A program made the translations under genes and the position numbers. Below the pieces are notes generated by a model, which worked only from the letters and a program-made list of their open reading frames with translations, was not told the origin of the DNA and ran no database searches. Shown piece by piece: positions 16,787-25,222 of a stretch of DNA of 39,743 bases (position 1 is the first letter of the stretch; every line of letters starts with the position of its first letter). Source of the DNA: Thermococcus sp. (GTDB taxonomy: Archaea; Methanobacteriota_B; Thermococci; Thermococcales; Thermococcaceae); assembly GCF_015521605.1 (NCBI RefSeq), contig NZ_WANV01000037.1:1-39743 (forward strand), written 5' to 3'.

Positions 16787-17781
16787 GACTCCCACCCCAT
16801 GAGAGTTCTCAGTTCCTCAAAAACCTCCTCAACGATTTTAGTCCTCCTCTCAAGTTCCCTCCTCTCGTAGGCGTGCCTTATCCAGAGCGGCGTCAGTCTT
16901 GAGGTTTGCCTGGCCTTGTAGTCGGCTATCTTCCCGATGAGCGCCTCGAACCTCTTCCTGTCATCGAAGAGCCGAGAGCCGTAGTAGGCTATAAAAGCCA
17001 CCAGCGCCGCTTTCCTCCCGCGCACCACAAAGTCCTCAACCGCCTCCATCGCCTCGGAGAGCTCGGGGCCAAGCTTTTTCACGGTCTTTGCCTCGTGCTT
17101 TCTCCACTGGGAGAGGAGGTACGCTTCCGGGTCTTTTTCGCTGACGTACGAGTAGACCATGCTCCCAGCCGCTATAACGCCCAGGAGAAGAACCAGCCAC
17201 TCCCCGTAGAACACAACCTCCGGATGGCTCTGGCTCAGGCTTCCCCTCACTGCCACGTAGAGGCCGAGGATTGCACCGAGGGCACCGAGTCCGAGCAGGT
17301 TTCTTTCAATCGGCTCGGTCCACGGGTACCTCTCTCCGAGCTCCGCCACTGCGTAGCCGAGGAACAGGAAAAGGCCGGCGTAGCTGAAGACGCTTCCCAT
17401 CGCTCCGATGGGGGGAAGCCTTGAGACGCCGTATAGGCCAATCAAGAGCCCTGCCCCCCTGATGAACCGGGAATGGCCCTCCAGTTTTGGTGCTATCGCC
17501 GCCATCCCCCCGCCAAACACGATCATGGCCGCCGGAATGTTCCATTCGGTCGGCATCAGGAGTGCCGAGAGGGTTACTCCGAGCAGCCTGAGAGCGAAGG
17601 CCTCGTTTTCTCCCTTTATCGCCCCGGCAACGTCTCCGGCGATTAAAAACAGAGCCAGGACTGCGGTCGGCATGAGGAGGGCTTCCAGCTCTCCCCTCTG
17701 GGTGGAGAGGGCATACATGAGCGTTAGGGCACCGATGTATATCGCGATTCTTCCCCAGTTGAGCTTAAACAACACAGCCAC
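16783..17781 (-). CDS. Membrane protein of the MoxR operon
   Basis: A 332-residue protein with about eight hydrophobic segments in residues 10-230 (such as ALLMPTAVLALFLIAGDV and WLVLLLGVIAAGSMVYSYV). A soluble helical C-terminal part of about 100 residues is rich in Arg, Lys and Glu. The family is not recognised. Translation may begin at GTG 17781 or at the in-frame GTG 17775, which has GGGGG nearer the usual distance. Either way it overlaps the end of the transglutaminase-like gene. Its stop overlaps the MoxR start, placing it in the same transcript. Confidence 0.75.
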   Translation of the reverse strand: MAVLFKLNWGRIAIYIGALTLMYALSTQRGELEALLMPTAVLALFLIAGDVAGAIKGENEAFALRLLGVTLSALLMPTEWNIPAAMIVFGGGMAAIAPKLEGHSRFIRGAGLLIGLYGVSRLPPIGAMGSVFSYAGLFLFLGYAVAELGERYPWTEPIERNLLGLGALGAILGLYVAVRGSLSQSHPEVVFYGEWLVLLLGVIAAGSMVYSYVSEKDPEAYLLSQWRKHEAKTVKKLGPELSEAMEAVEDFVVRGRKAALVAFIAYYGSRLFDDRKRFEALIGKIADYKARQTSRLTPLWIRHAYERRELERRTKIVEEVFEELRTLMGWES

Positions 17782-20700
17782 CCCCTATTACCTCGAGTAC
17801 CGAGCGGTAGAACCGTATGAACTCGTCCCTTGAGACCCTCCTCCCGCTGTACTTGGCCTTCTCGAATATCCAGGTGAGGGTGTCTATGGGCTCCCACGGG
17901 TACATCATGTCCGTGAGGGTCTCCGCTATCTCCCTGGGCGTCAGTTCGTCCACCTCCACCCCTACCTCCTTCGCCCAGGGTAGGAAGCACCTCTCGTAGT
18001 ACTCCACGACGGCGTCGTTGTAGCTGGGCAGTATCCTTGCCGTTGCGGTCTCCGAGAGGTCGCCGCACCGGGCTTCTATCGTGTGGTCTCCCAGTGGCAG
18101 GGTCAGCTTGAAGTCCCGCCCCTTCCCGAAGGGCTTTCCATCGACGTAGAGTTCCGGCTCACCGTCGCACTCTATGCTTATCTCCATGGTTTCGCCCTCC
18201 TGGAACAGCGGTATGCCGTTGTTGAATATTATCTTCAGAATCCTTTCCCCCCTTCTTTCCTCAGGCTTCTTCCTTACGAGCCGGTATCTGGCCACCAGGG
18301 CCCCGATGACCAGGATCACGCCGATGTAGAGCCAGGGGATTTTCCGCTTTCTGGAGATTATGACGTAGAACCTCCCGCTGGCGGGCAGGTAGTACGGGGA
18401 GCCGTCGAAGGAAACAACCACCGTTGCGTTGGTCTCCTTCTCGGGCACTGGGACGTCGAGGGTGGCTATCCCGGAGCCGTTGGTCATTACGCGCATCGCA
18501 AAGCCGTCCACACTGACGTTGAGGTATATTCCGCTGACGGGGTCGTTGGCCGAGTTCACGACCCGGAACTTCAGCTGGGCGGTTTTCTCGCCCCTCGCCT
18601 CCGACGTCAGCAGTTCTATCTTTACCGGGGATACCACCGCAACGGTTATCCGTTTCAGAATGCTGGCGCCGTGCCTGAACTCCACTGACCTCTCTCCGAC
18701 TGTCTGGAATGGCTCAATGGTGAATCCGAAGCTTCCGTTGACGACGTTGAAGGTGTAGGTCTTACCCGGGAACACGTAGGCATTCAGAGTGGCGTTTTCA
18801 ATCCCGATGACCCTTCCGCTGATTCTAACTGGCTTTCCGAGCTCGCCGGTTACTCTATCTGGAACGTCGAGCTCAATGGTTGCCACCCTGACGGCCATGG
18901 TCGCCGGGGAGTAGTTGGCGCTTCCCGGATACTCGAGGGTCAGCACGTGTTCCTCTATCCCCGGAATCTCAAGCTTCAGGGAGAACCTGCCGTCCGTGCG
19001 GGTCGTTGCGTTTCCGAGGTATCTGCCATCCAGGTAGTAGGCGACGGTGGCGTTGGTTATTGGGCCGTCTGTTCCATTGACGAGGCGCCCCACCACTGTG
19101 ATGTTTCCTGGCAGGGCCAAAATCAGGTCGGGAATCGAAAACTTCACCAGCCCCTTTATCCTGACCGTCACCGTCGTGCCTGAGGAGAGGTACGGATACC
19201 CGAGAGGTGCGGCATAGTACACCTTCACTTGGGCCGTCATGGGTCCGATGTGTTCCGGAATCTTGATGGGAAGCGAGAACCTCCCGTCCGAGAGGTTGCC
19301 GTACCCTATCAGGACGTCCCTCCGGCCGTCGCTCAGGAGTGCCACGATGTTTCCCAGCTGTGGGGTACTCCCCGTGGAAATCCCGCGTACGGTGCCGTTT
19401 ATGATGAGGGAATCCCCCGCCGTCAGGGTGTAGGGGATATCTGCACTGATCGAGGTGGATTCCATAACAAAAACCGGGATGTGGAGGGGATACCTCTTTG
19501 TGCCGCTCGTCACGGTCATGTTCACGATGTGCCATCCGAGGGGGTATCTGAGCGGCGAGGCCAGCCTGACGTATATCCCGGTCTCGCTTCCGGGCGTTCC
19601 CCACCAGAACCACGTCTCAACAAGCGGGGAGGTCGTGTTGAGCCTCACGTCCTGGGTGGCGCCGTGTACAGGGAGTCCAAGGATGACCTGGCTCTCCTTG
19701 AGGAGGCCAACGGCCGCCTGTTCCGGGATGACGGTTATCTCGCCCGGTACTGTGACCGCTGTGAGACGGAGCACGGAGGCCGGTGTTCCTGCATTTGTAA
19801 ATGCCCTCACCATGACGGGATAATAACCAGGTTCTTCGAAGGGCCCCACCGCTAGGTTGTATATCCCCGACCCGTTGATGACGGCTATCCTCCCGAGGAC
19901 TGGAACATCCACGGTGACGCTTGAGTTAGTCTCGCTGGCGACCCTCTCAAACTTTATCGTGACAGTCCCGGAGGAACCGGGATTGAGGGTCATTTTCGGT
20001 GGCGAGACGTTGAGCTCGAAGGGGGTGTAAACGTTCTGGTCGGGGTATAGGGGGTCGAAGACCAGCCAGCCGGCATCGTTGAAGTAGACCTCGGCCCAGA
20101 AGTGCCTGTTTTTCTCCGTCACCACCTGGGTCTGGGGGATTGCATCGATGTAGACCCCTTCAACGAGCCTCGCGGGGAGGCCGTTCAGCCTGGCCAGGAT
20201 CACGAAGGCCGAGGCGAAGTCGTAGGAGCTGCCCTCCTTGGACTGGAACAGGAACCACGTCAACCTGTCCGTCCCCTCGGGAGGGTTCACGTTCTCCACG
20301 TGCCTGTAGTTGTTGGCAAGGTATCTGGCTATGTAGAGGGCCTTTTCGTAGTCAGAGCGCGAGCCCAGGGTTATGCCCCTGGCCAGCTCCGTGAGCAGAG
20401 TGTCGTTGGGAGCGGAGAGGTACTCCGTCTGGTTTCCTGCCGTGAGGTTCATCAGATACGGCCAGTCAAACGTGTAGCTGACGGCGGAGAATGAGTAGGT
20501 GGTCACGTTCAGGGCGGTTCTGAAGAGGTTGTACTCCGGAATGGCCTCCGCTCCGGCACCGTCGACGCGGGTCGTGTAGAGGGACGTGAACAGGTTGCCC
20601 CTGAGGGGCAGAAACGAGACGACGGTTATGCTGTCCCTTTCACTGTGGTGGGGGACCCTTATCTCAGGGGGAGCAAGGGCGTTGCTCGGAATCTTCGTGG

Positions 20701-20992
20701 CGTTTCTGGTCAGCCACCGTCCGTCCACGTAGTCGGTGTAGACGTTGAGCCTGAGGTAGTGGGTGTGGGCCGCGCCGGTGACGAGAAGCACAAAGCGCGG
20801 AGATACCGGAATCTCGACCGGCGGCCCGGTTTCGTTGGTCTCGTTTCCGGGCGGAAGTTTTGGTGAGAGCATCTCCTCGATGCTTTTGGTTCCGGGAGGT
20901 GCCTCGATGAGGGCTGGTCCAAGCACGACGGAGGTAAGGAGGAGGGAGAGCAGTGTGAGGGTGAGAAATGAGACGTATTTCCGCCTCGCCAT
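17765..20992 (-). CDS. Transglutaminase-like surface protein with Ig-like repeats and DUF4129-like tail
   Basis: A 1075-residue exported protein: signal/anchor helix (about 8-28), a transglutaminase-like fold (about 190-320), several beta-sandwich Ig-like repeats (about 330-870), a membrane helix near 881-902, and a roughly 170-residue cytoplasmic tail ending in a DUF4129-like segment (LTPREIAETL, AKYSGRRVSRDEF). The fold keeps His297 (RHFWAEVYF) and Asp313 (VFDPL). The position of the catalytic Cys is Ser256 in the segment EGSSYDFASAF. It is probably inactive as a peptidase or transglutaminase, or uses Ser. Such proteins are standard partners in MoxR-DUF58 operons. It is the first gene of this operon. 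The TATA box (CTTATATAAC, 21019-21028) leaves a leader of only a few bases. Confidence 0.85.
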   Translation of the reverse strand: MARRKYVSFLTLTLLSLLLTSVVLGPALIEAPPGTKSIEEMLSPKLPPGNETNETGPPVEIPVSPRFVLLVTGAAHTHYLRLNVYTDYVDGRWLTRNATKIPSNALAPPEIRVPHHSERDSITVVSFLPLRGNLFTSLYTTRVDGAGAEAIPEYNLFRTALNVTTYSFSAVSYTFDWPYLMNLTAGNQTEYLSAPNDTLLTELARGITLGSRSDYEKALYIARYLANNYRHVENVNPPEGTDRLTWFLFQSKEGSSYDFASAFVILARLNGLPARLVEGVYIDAIPQTQVVTEKNRHFWAEVYFNDAGWLVFDPLYPDQNVYTPFELNVSPPKMTLNPGSSGTVTIKFERVASETNSSVTVDVPVLGRIAVINGSGIYNLAVGPFEEPGYYPVMVRAFTNAGTPASVLRLTAVTVPGEITVIPEQAAVGLLKESQVILGLPVHGATQDVRLNTTSPLVETWFWWGTPGSETGIYVRLASPLRYPLGWHIVNMTVTSGTKRYPLHIPVFVMESTSISADIPYTLTAGDSLIINGTVRGISTGSTPQLGNIVALLSDGRRDVLIGYGNLSDGRFSLPIKIPEHIGPMTAQVKVYYAAPLGYPYLSSGTTVTVRIKGLVKFSIPDLILALPGNITVVGRLVNGTDGPITNATVAYYLDGRYLGNATTRTDGRFSLKLEIPGIEEHVLTLEYPGSANYSPATMAVRVATIELDVPDRVTGELGKPVRISGRVIGIENATLNAYVFPGKTYTFNVVNGSFGFTIEPFQTVGERSVEFRHGASILKRITVAVVSPVKIELLTSEARGEKTAQLKFRVVNSANDPVSGIYLNVSVDGFAMRVMTNGSGIATLDVPVPEKETNATVVVSFDGSPYYLPASGRFYVIISRKRKIPWLYIGVILVIGALVARYRLVRKKPEERRGERILKIIFNNGIPLFQEGETMEISIECDGEPELYVDGKPFGKGRDFKLTLPLGDHTIEARCGDLSETATARILPSYNDAVVEYYERCFLPWAKEVGVEVDELTPREIAETLTDMMYPWEPIDTLTWIFEKAKYSGRRVSRDEFIRFYRSVLEVIGGGCVV

Positions 20993-21016
20993 GATAGTTT
21001 CTACTTCTCCAGTGGG

Positions 21017-21028
21017 TTATATAAGGCT
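21017..21028 (-). promoter_or_regulatory. TATA box of the MoxR operon
   Basis: CTTATATAAC on the minus strand is centred about 31 bp upstream of ATG 20992. A transcript would start just before the ATG, so the mRNA is leaderless or almost so. Confidence 0.6.
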
Positions 21029-21095
21029 TTTCATTGATGTAAAAGTTTGGTCTGCCCGGGACTTAACTGTGCCTTCGCTGAACAATGATGGAGAC

Positions 21096-24074
21096 TCAGG
21101 AGGAGCGCCTCCTCCTAAGAATGATTGGGAGAACGGCCAGCAGTGCCAGGACCCCAACGCCACACGTGGCGCCGGCACTTCCGGAGGTCGGTGAGGGCCG
21201 CGACGTTTCAGTGCCAGGTGTTCCGACCTCCGGGGTGTCCGTCTGGCTTTCCGTCCCGCTTGGTGTTTCCGTTCTGGTCTCCTTTTCCTTCGGTGTGGTG
21301 GTCGTTTCCGGGGCCTTTTCCACGAGGATTGAGGCCTTAATCGTGTCCTCCCCGCCCTTATCGTCCCTAACCGTCAGCGTCACGGTGTAGTTGCCGGAGC
21401 TGGAGTATACGTGAACCGGCTCTGCCTCGCTCGAAGTGGTTCCATCGCCAAAGTCCCAGCTCCAGCTCACGACTCTTCCGTCCGGGTCTGTGGAGGTGTC
21501 CGTGAAGCTGACCTCCTGGCCGGCCTTCGGCTCGGCTGGGGATGCCTCAAAGCCCGCAGTCGGCAGCTCGTTCTGAGGCCGGATACTCAGTGTTTTTGAG
21601 GCTATGGCCTTCAGACCGGCGTTGTCGCTCACTGTGAGCTTAACCGTGTACGTTCCGGGGGAATCGTAGCGGTGGCTTGGGTTCCTCTCCGTCGAGGTGC
21701 TCCCGTCTCCGAAGTCCCAGAACCAGCCGGCTATACTTCCGTCCGGATCGTCGGAGACTTCCGTGAACGTTACGCTCTCCCCGGCTTTCGCTCCCTCGGG
21801 TGAGTACGTGAAGCCGGCCGTTGGTTTCTCGTTGTACTGGACGTTCACACCGCCTATGCACGTACCGTTGGCGCCCCACGGGTCGTAGACGGTAAGAACC
21901 GGGATGTATGTCCCCTCTGAGGTGTAGGTGTGTCTGACCCTCGTGGAGTTGCCCTCTATAGTCTCCCCGTCCCCGAAGTCCAGAACCCACCTGAAGGTAG
22001 AATCCGTGTCGTTCACCCCTATGCTGAACTCCACCTCCAGAGGAAACTGCCCGCTCTCCGGGCTTGTCCTCAGTGTGCATTTGGGCGGGGCGTTCATGCT
22101 CAGGAACAGGTCGTAGCTCAGCTGGAAGAGTCCGAGGTCTATGAGGATCGGGCTCCACTTCCTGTTCCAGTAGTAGTCCCCCATGTCGCTGACGACGTAG
22201 TCGAGGACGAGGTAGCCCTCCTCAACGTCCCGGTAAATGTACCCGGTAACGGTGTACCTCTTCTCCGGCTCGCCTATCCTTCCCCTGTACTCGACCACTA
22301 TCTTCGTCTCGTTGGAGAACGAAACCTCGTGGGTAACGACCTTCTCGCTGGAGTACGTGCCCTTGATGTACTGGGTCCCCTGAAGGAAGGCCCCTCCAGA
22401 GGTCACCAGGCCGGCTGAGACCGTCGTCTTGAAGCTGTTGGTGCTCCTCTCCCAGTTGAGCTGACGCATGAGCCTCTCGTATCTCTTGCCGACCTCTCCG
22501 GCCTCCATCGTAAAGCTCCCGAGGACGGTGTTCACGTCGTAGCCGATGAGGCTCTCTGGTCTCTCGGGGTAGGTCGTTATGTCCCCTATCCTGTGTATTG
22601 GAGACTCATATTCCAGGAACGAAACCACCGGTGGCCCCCTCGGAACGGTCACGAGTATGTACTGCTGCTCACCGTCTATCACCGCGAGTTCGGGCGGGTC
22701 TATTATGGGGAACTCGTAAACGTCGTAGGCAGTCGTTACGTAGAGCGCCCCATCGCTCATGTCGGCGGTTATCTCGTAGGATATCTCCTCGGTGTAGGCA
22801 TCTCCCCTCTCCCTCTGGAGGGTCTGCTGTGCTGAGAAGTCGAGGTTCGCGCTGATGCTCAGTCCCGGAATGCTCCCGCTCAGGCTCAGCCCCGTGCTTA
22901 TGGTGGTGTCCGAGACAGACTTCACGGAGCCTTTAATCGTGCTGCTCGTGGTCGTCCTGTACTGGGAGTAGAAGAGGCCGGTCTCGTTTATGACGTCGTA
23001 GTCCACGGGCGGGGCGTTTATGACCGCTATGAGCTTTTTGTCCACGTACATGGTGGCCTTACTGGGCGTTCCGACCTTTATGGAGTTCCCGTCGAGGTCG
23101 CCAATCGCTAATCCCGCCCCGTAGGTGAACTTGGTCTTAAACCCCTCCGGCCCGTTGAGCATGTCGCCGGCCATGTTAAACACCTTGACCTTCCCGCTCT
23201 GTGAGGCCCACACTATTTCCTCTGCCACGTCGGTGTTGACGTCTCCGACGGCTATCCTGTCGCCCTTCTTGAAGGTCATCGTGAACTTGCCTATCTCCCC
23301 GGCCTTCCCCCTGCCCAGGTCGGCGTAGAATATGTGGACACCCTGGTTGGGCGTGTCTCTGGTGGCTATGACTATCTTGTCAACCCCATCCAGGTTAACG
23401 TCTCCGGTAGCCATCTCGTCCCTTGGCTTGAGGTCGAAGTAGTCATCCACGGAGAAGCTCATCAGCGCGTTGCCGTACATGTCATAAACTGTGATCAGGT
23501 TCTCGCTGTCGTCGGCGTGGATTATCTCCCCTTTCCTGTCCCCGTTTAGGTCGCCTATTGCTATCGAATCGCCGTCCGCGAACTGCTCCACCTTGAAGGA
23601 GTTAAGGAGGCTCAGCTCTCCGGTGTAAATCTTTATCCAGTTGCTCCTGTCCGCGTGGACTATCTCCGCTCTCCCGTCCCCGTTCAGGTCGCCGACGGCT
23701 ATGTCGTCCCCCACCTCGAAGTCGGTGCTCCTTTTGCTCAGTACCCTCCCGTTAAGGTCGTAGACGTATATCTTGTCGGCGCTCCTGTCGGCGTGGACTA
23801 TTTCGGCCTTCCCGTCGCCGTTGACGTCTCCGGCCGCCATCTCGTCCCACTTCTGGAACGCGCGGTCAAAGCTCCTCATGAGCTCTCCCTTTTCGTCCTC
23901 ATAAACGTACATAACGTCCTTCCGGTCACCTATGATTATTTCCTCGTCGGCAACCACAGTCCCTCCCCTCAGCCCGGAGATCAGGTCGGCCTGCCACGCA
24001 CCAGCGCCGGGAACTCCAAGGGAGAACAGCATAACCGCGAGGACAAAAACGCCGAGGAATTCTCTTCTTTTCAT
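21096..24074 (-). CDS. Surface protein with FG-GAP-like repeats, PKD domains and CGP-CTERM-like anchor
   Basis: A 992-residue exported protein. A signal peptide (about 1-26) is followed by repeated FG-GAP/VCBS-like blades (about 30-340) with GDVNGDGKAEIVHADRS-type calcium loops, probably a beta-propeller. A Ser/Thr-rich beta region (about 345-660) comes next, then three PKD domains (about 661-919, each with a DFGDG motif), a Thr/Glu/Pro stalk, and a C-terminal tripartite signal: CGVG at 971, a hydrophobic stretch, and RRRR. This resembles the Thermococcales CGP-CTERM sorting signal, with Val in place of Pro. The protein is probably anchored in the envelope. GGAGG precedes ATG 24074. Ligand and role are unknown. 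Confidence 0.85.
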   Translation of the reverse strand: MKRREFLGVFVLAVMLFSLGVPGAGAWQADLISGLRGGTVVADEEIIIGDRKDVMYVYEDEKGELMRSFDRAFQKWDEMAAGDVNGDGKAEIVHADRSADKIYVYDLNGRVLSKRSTDFEVGDDIAVGDLNGDGRAEIVHADRSNWIKIYTGELSLLNSFKVEQFADGDSIAIGDLNGDRKGEIIHADDSENLITVYDMYGNALMSFSVDDYFDLKPRDEMATGDVNLDGVDKIVIATRDTPNQGVHIFYADLGRGKAGEIGKFTMTFKKGDRIAVGDVNTDVAEEIVWASQSGKVKVFNMAGDMLNGPEGFKTKFTYGAGLAIGDLDGNSIKVGTPSKATMYVDKKLIAVINAPPVDYDVINETGLFYSQYRTTTSSTIKGSVKSVSDTTISTGLSLSGSIPGLSISANLDFSAQQTLQRERGDAYTEEISYEITADMSDGALYVTTAYDVYEFPIIDPPELAVIDGEQQYILVTVPRGPPVVSFLEYESPIHRIGDITTYPERPESLIGYDVNTVLGSFTMEAGEVGKRYERLMRQLNWERSTNSFKTTVSAGLVTSGGAFLQGTQYIKGTYSSEKVVTHEVSFSNETKIVVEYRGRIGEPEKRYTVTGYIYRDVEEGYLVLDYVVSDMGDYYWNRKWSPILIDLGLFQLSYDLFLSMNAPPKCTLRTSPESGQFPLEVEFSIGVNDTDSTFRWVLDFGDGETIEGNSTRVRHTYTSEGTYIPVLTVYDPWGANGTCIGGVNVQYNEKPTAGFTYSPEGAKAGESVTFTEVSDDPDGSIAGWFWDFGDGSTSTERNPSHRYDSPGTYTVKLTVSDNAGLKAIASKTLSIRPQNELPTAGFEASPAEPKAGQEVSFTDTSTDPDGRVVSWSWDFGDGTTSSEAEPVHVYSSSGNYTVTLTVRDDKGGEDTIKASILVEKAPETTTTPKEKETRTETPSGTESQTDTPEVGTPGTETSRPSPTSGSAGATCGVGVLALLAVLPIILRRRRSS

Positions 24075-24121
24075 AACGCTTCCTCCGTGCCTGCAGGGGC
24101 TTGCAGAAGAGCAAACCGGTG

Positions 24122-24135
24122 CAGTTTAATAAACC
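24122..24135 (-). promoter_or_regulatory. TATA box of the FG-GAP/PKD gene
   Basis: GGTTTATTAAACTG on the minus strand is centred about 54 bp before ATG 24074, giving a leader of roughly 27 nt that contains GGAGG. The remaining gap to 24307 holds further TATA-like stretches (near 24149-24158 and 24210-24218) but no ORF or RNA gene that I can support. Confidence 0.5.
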
Positions 24136-24307
24136 CTCCCCATTTGACGTATATAACCCTTTTTTCTTTCAATTAGCCAATATTGCGGTTGAATATCGCC
24201 CAGTGTGAAGCGGTTTTTAAACTCCTTTCTCCCAAAACTTTCAGAATTGGTCCGCGGAGGCCAAAACCCTTAACTATTTCACAGACGTTCTTTCCTCAGG
24301 TGATACA

Positions 24308-25084
24308 ATGGACTTCGAGAGAAAGCCCCTCATCGGGATGGTTCATCTGAGGCCCCTTCCGGGTTCTTACCTCTACGACGGCGATTTAGATGGAGTGATT
24401 GAAGCCGCCTTAAGGGACGCGAAAACTATTGAAAAAGCTGGTTTCGACGCGGTAATGGTCGAGAACTTTGGGGACGTCCCCTTCCCGAAGTACGTGGACA
24501 AGACAACCGTGGCTTCATTTGCCGCGGTCGCCAAGGCAATCCGGGACGAGGTTTCGCTCCCGCTGGGAATAAACGTCCTCAGGAATGATGGCATCGCCGC
24601 TTACTCCATAGCCTACGCTGTAAAGGCAGACTTCATAAGGGTGAACGTGCTGAGCGGTGTAGCTTACACCGACCAGGGGGTTATAGAGGGTATCGCCCAC
24701 GAGCTCGCCAGACTGAGAAAGCTCCTTCCCTCAAAAATTCAGGTCTTTGCTGACGTCCACGTCAAGCACGCGGTTCACTTCTTCGACTTCGAGGATGCCA
24801 TAAGGGACACGGTTGAGAGGGGCCTTGCCGACGCCGTCGTCGTGAGCGGGAAGGCCACGGGAAAGCCTGTTGATGTCGAGAGGCTCGCCCTGGCAAAGAA
24901 GGTCTCGCCCGTCCCCGTTATAGTCGGCTCGGGAACGACATACGACAACATCCCCGAACTCTGGAGGCACGCGGACGGGTTCATAGTTGGGACCTGGATA
25001 AAGCGCGATGGAAAAGTTGAGAACGAGGTTTCTCTGGAACGGGCAGAGAGACTGGTATATTTGGCGAAAAATCTTCGTCATTGA
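24308..25084 (+). CDS. BtpA/SgcQ family TIM-barrel protein
   Basis: A 258-residue cytoplasmic protein with the BtpA family signature throughout: IGMVHLRPLPGS at the start, GFDAVMVENFGDVPF, LGINVLRNDG, DFIRVNVLSGVAYTDQGVI, FADVHVKHA, and PVIVGSGTTYDNI near the end. The repeating strand-helix pattern is that of a TIM barrel. BtpA was named for a cyanobacterial role in photosystem I, which cannot apply here; the archaeal function is unknown, and a phosphate-containing sugar or nucleotide ligand is plausible from the GSGT loop. GGTGAT precedes ATG 24308. It stands alone between two unrelated units. Confidence 0.9.
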   Translation: MDFERKPLIGMVHLRPLPGSYLYDGDLDGVIEAALRDAKTIEKAGFDAVMVENFGDVPFPKYVDKTTVASFAAVAKAIRDEVSLPLGINVLRNDGIAAYSIAYAVKADFIRVNVLSGVAYTDQGVIEGIAHELARLRKLLPSKIQVFADVHVKHAVHFFDFEDAIRDTVERGLADAVVVSGKATGKPVDVERLALAKKVSPVPVIVGSGTTYDNIPELWRHADGFIVGTWIKRDGKVENEVSLERAERLVYLAKNLRH

Positions 25085-25222
25085 AGAAAATTTTGTTTAC
25101 AAACCTCTCCTCGAATTTTCTTTTCCGAAACTCTTATTACCCATAAATGCGTAATTCGTGGAAATGCAAGACCTGTCCCGCTTTTCTTTTCTGCGAGATG
25201 GTTTTGCCATGGAAGTGATGGA

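Noticed and set aside
21098-21116. Eight-base-pair hairpin at the end of the FG-GAP/PKD gene
   Set aside because: It lies in the codons for the Arg-rich tail, so the symmetry follows from AGG/CGC/TCC codons; no U-tract follows.
23996-24074. Twin-arginine (Tat) signal at MKRREFLG of the FG-GAP/PKD protein
   Set aside because: Only part of the motif fits, and as far as I recall Thermococcales lack the Tat system. An ordinary Sec signal is simpler.
24075-24307. Possible non-coding RNA or small gene in the 233-bp gap
   Set aside because: Several TATA-like stretches are present, but I see no hairpin, K-turn or box C/D pattern and no coupled frame.
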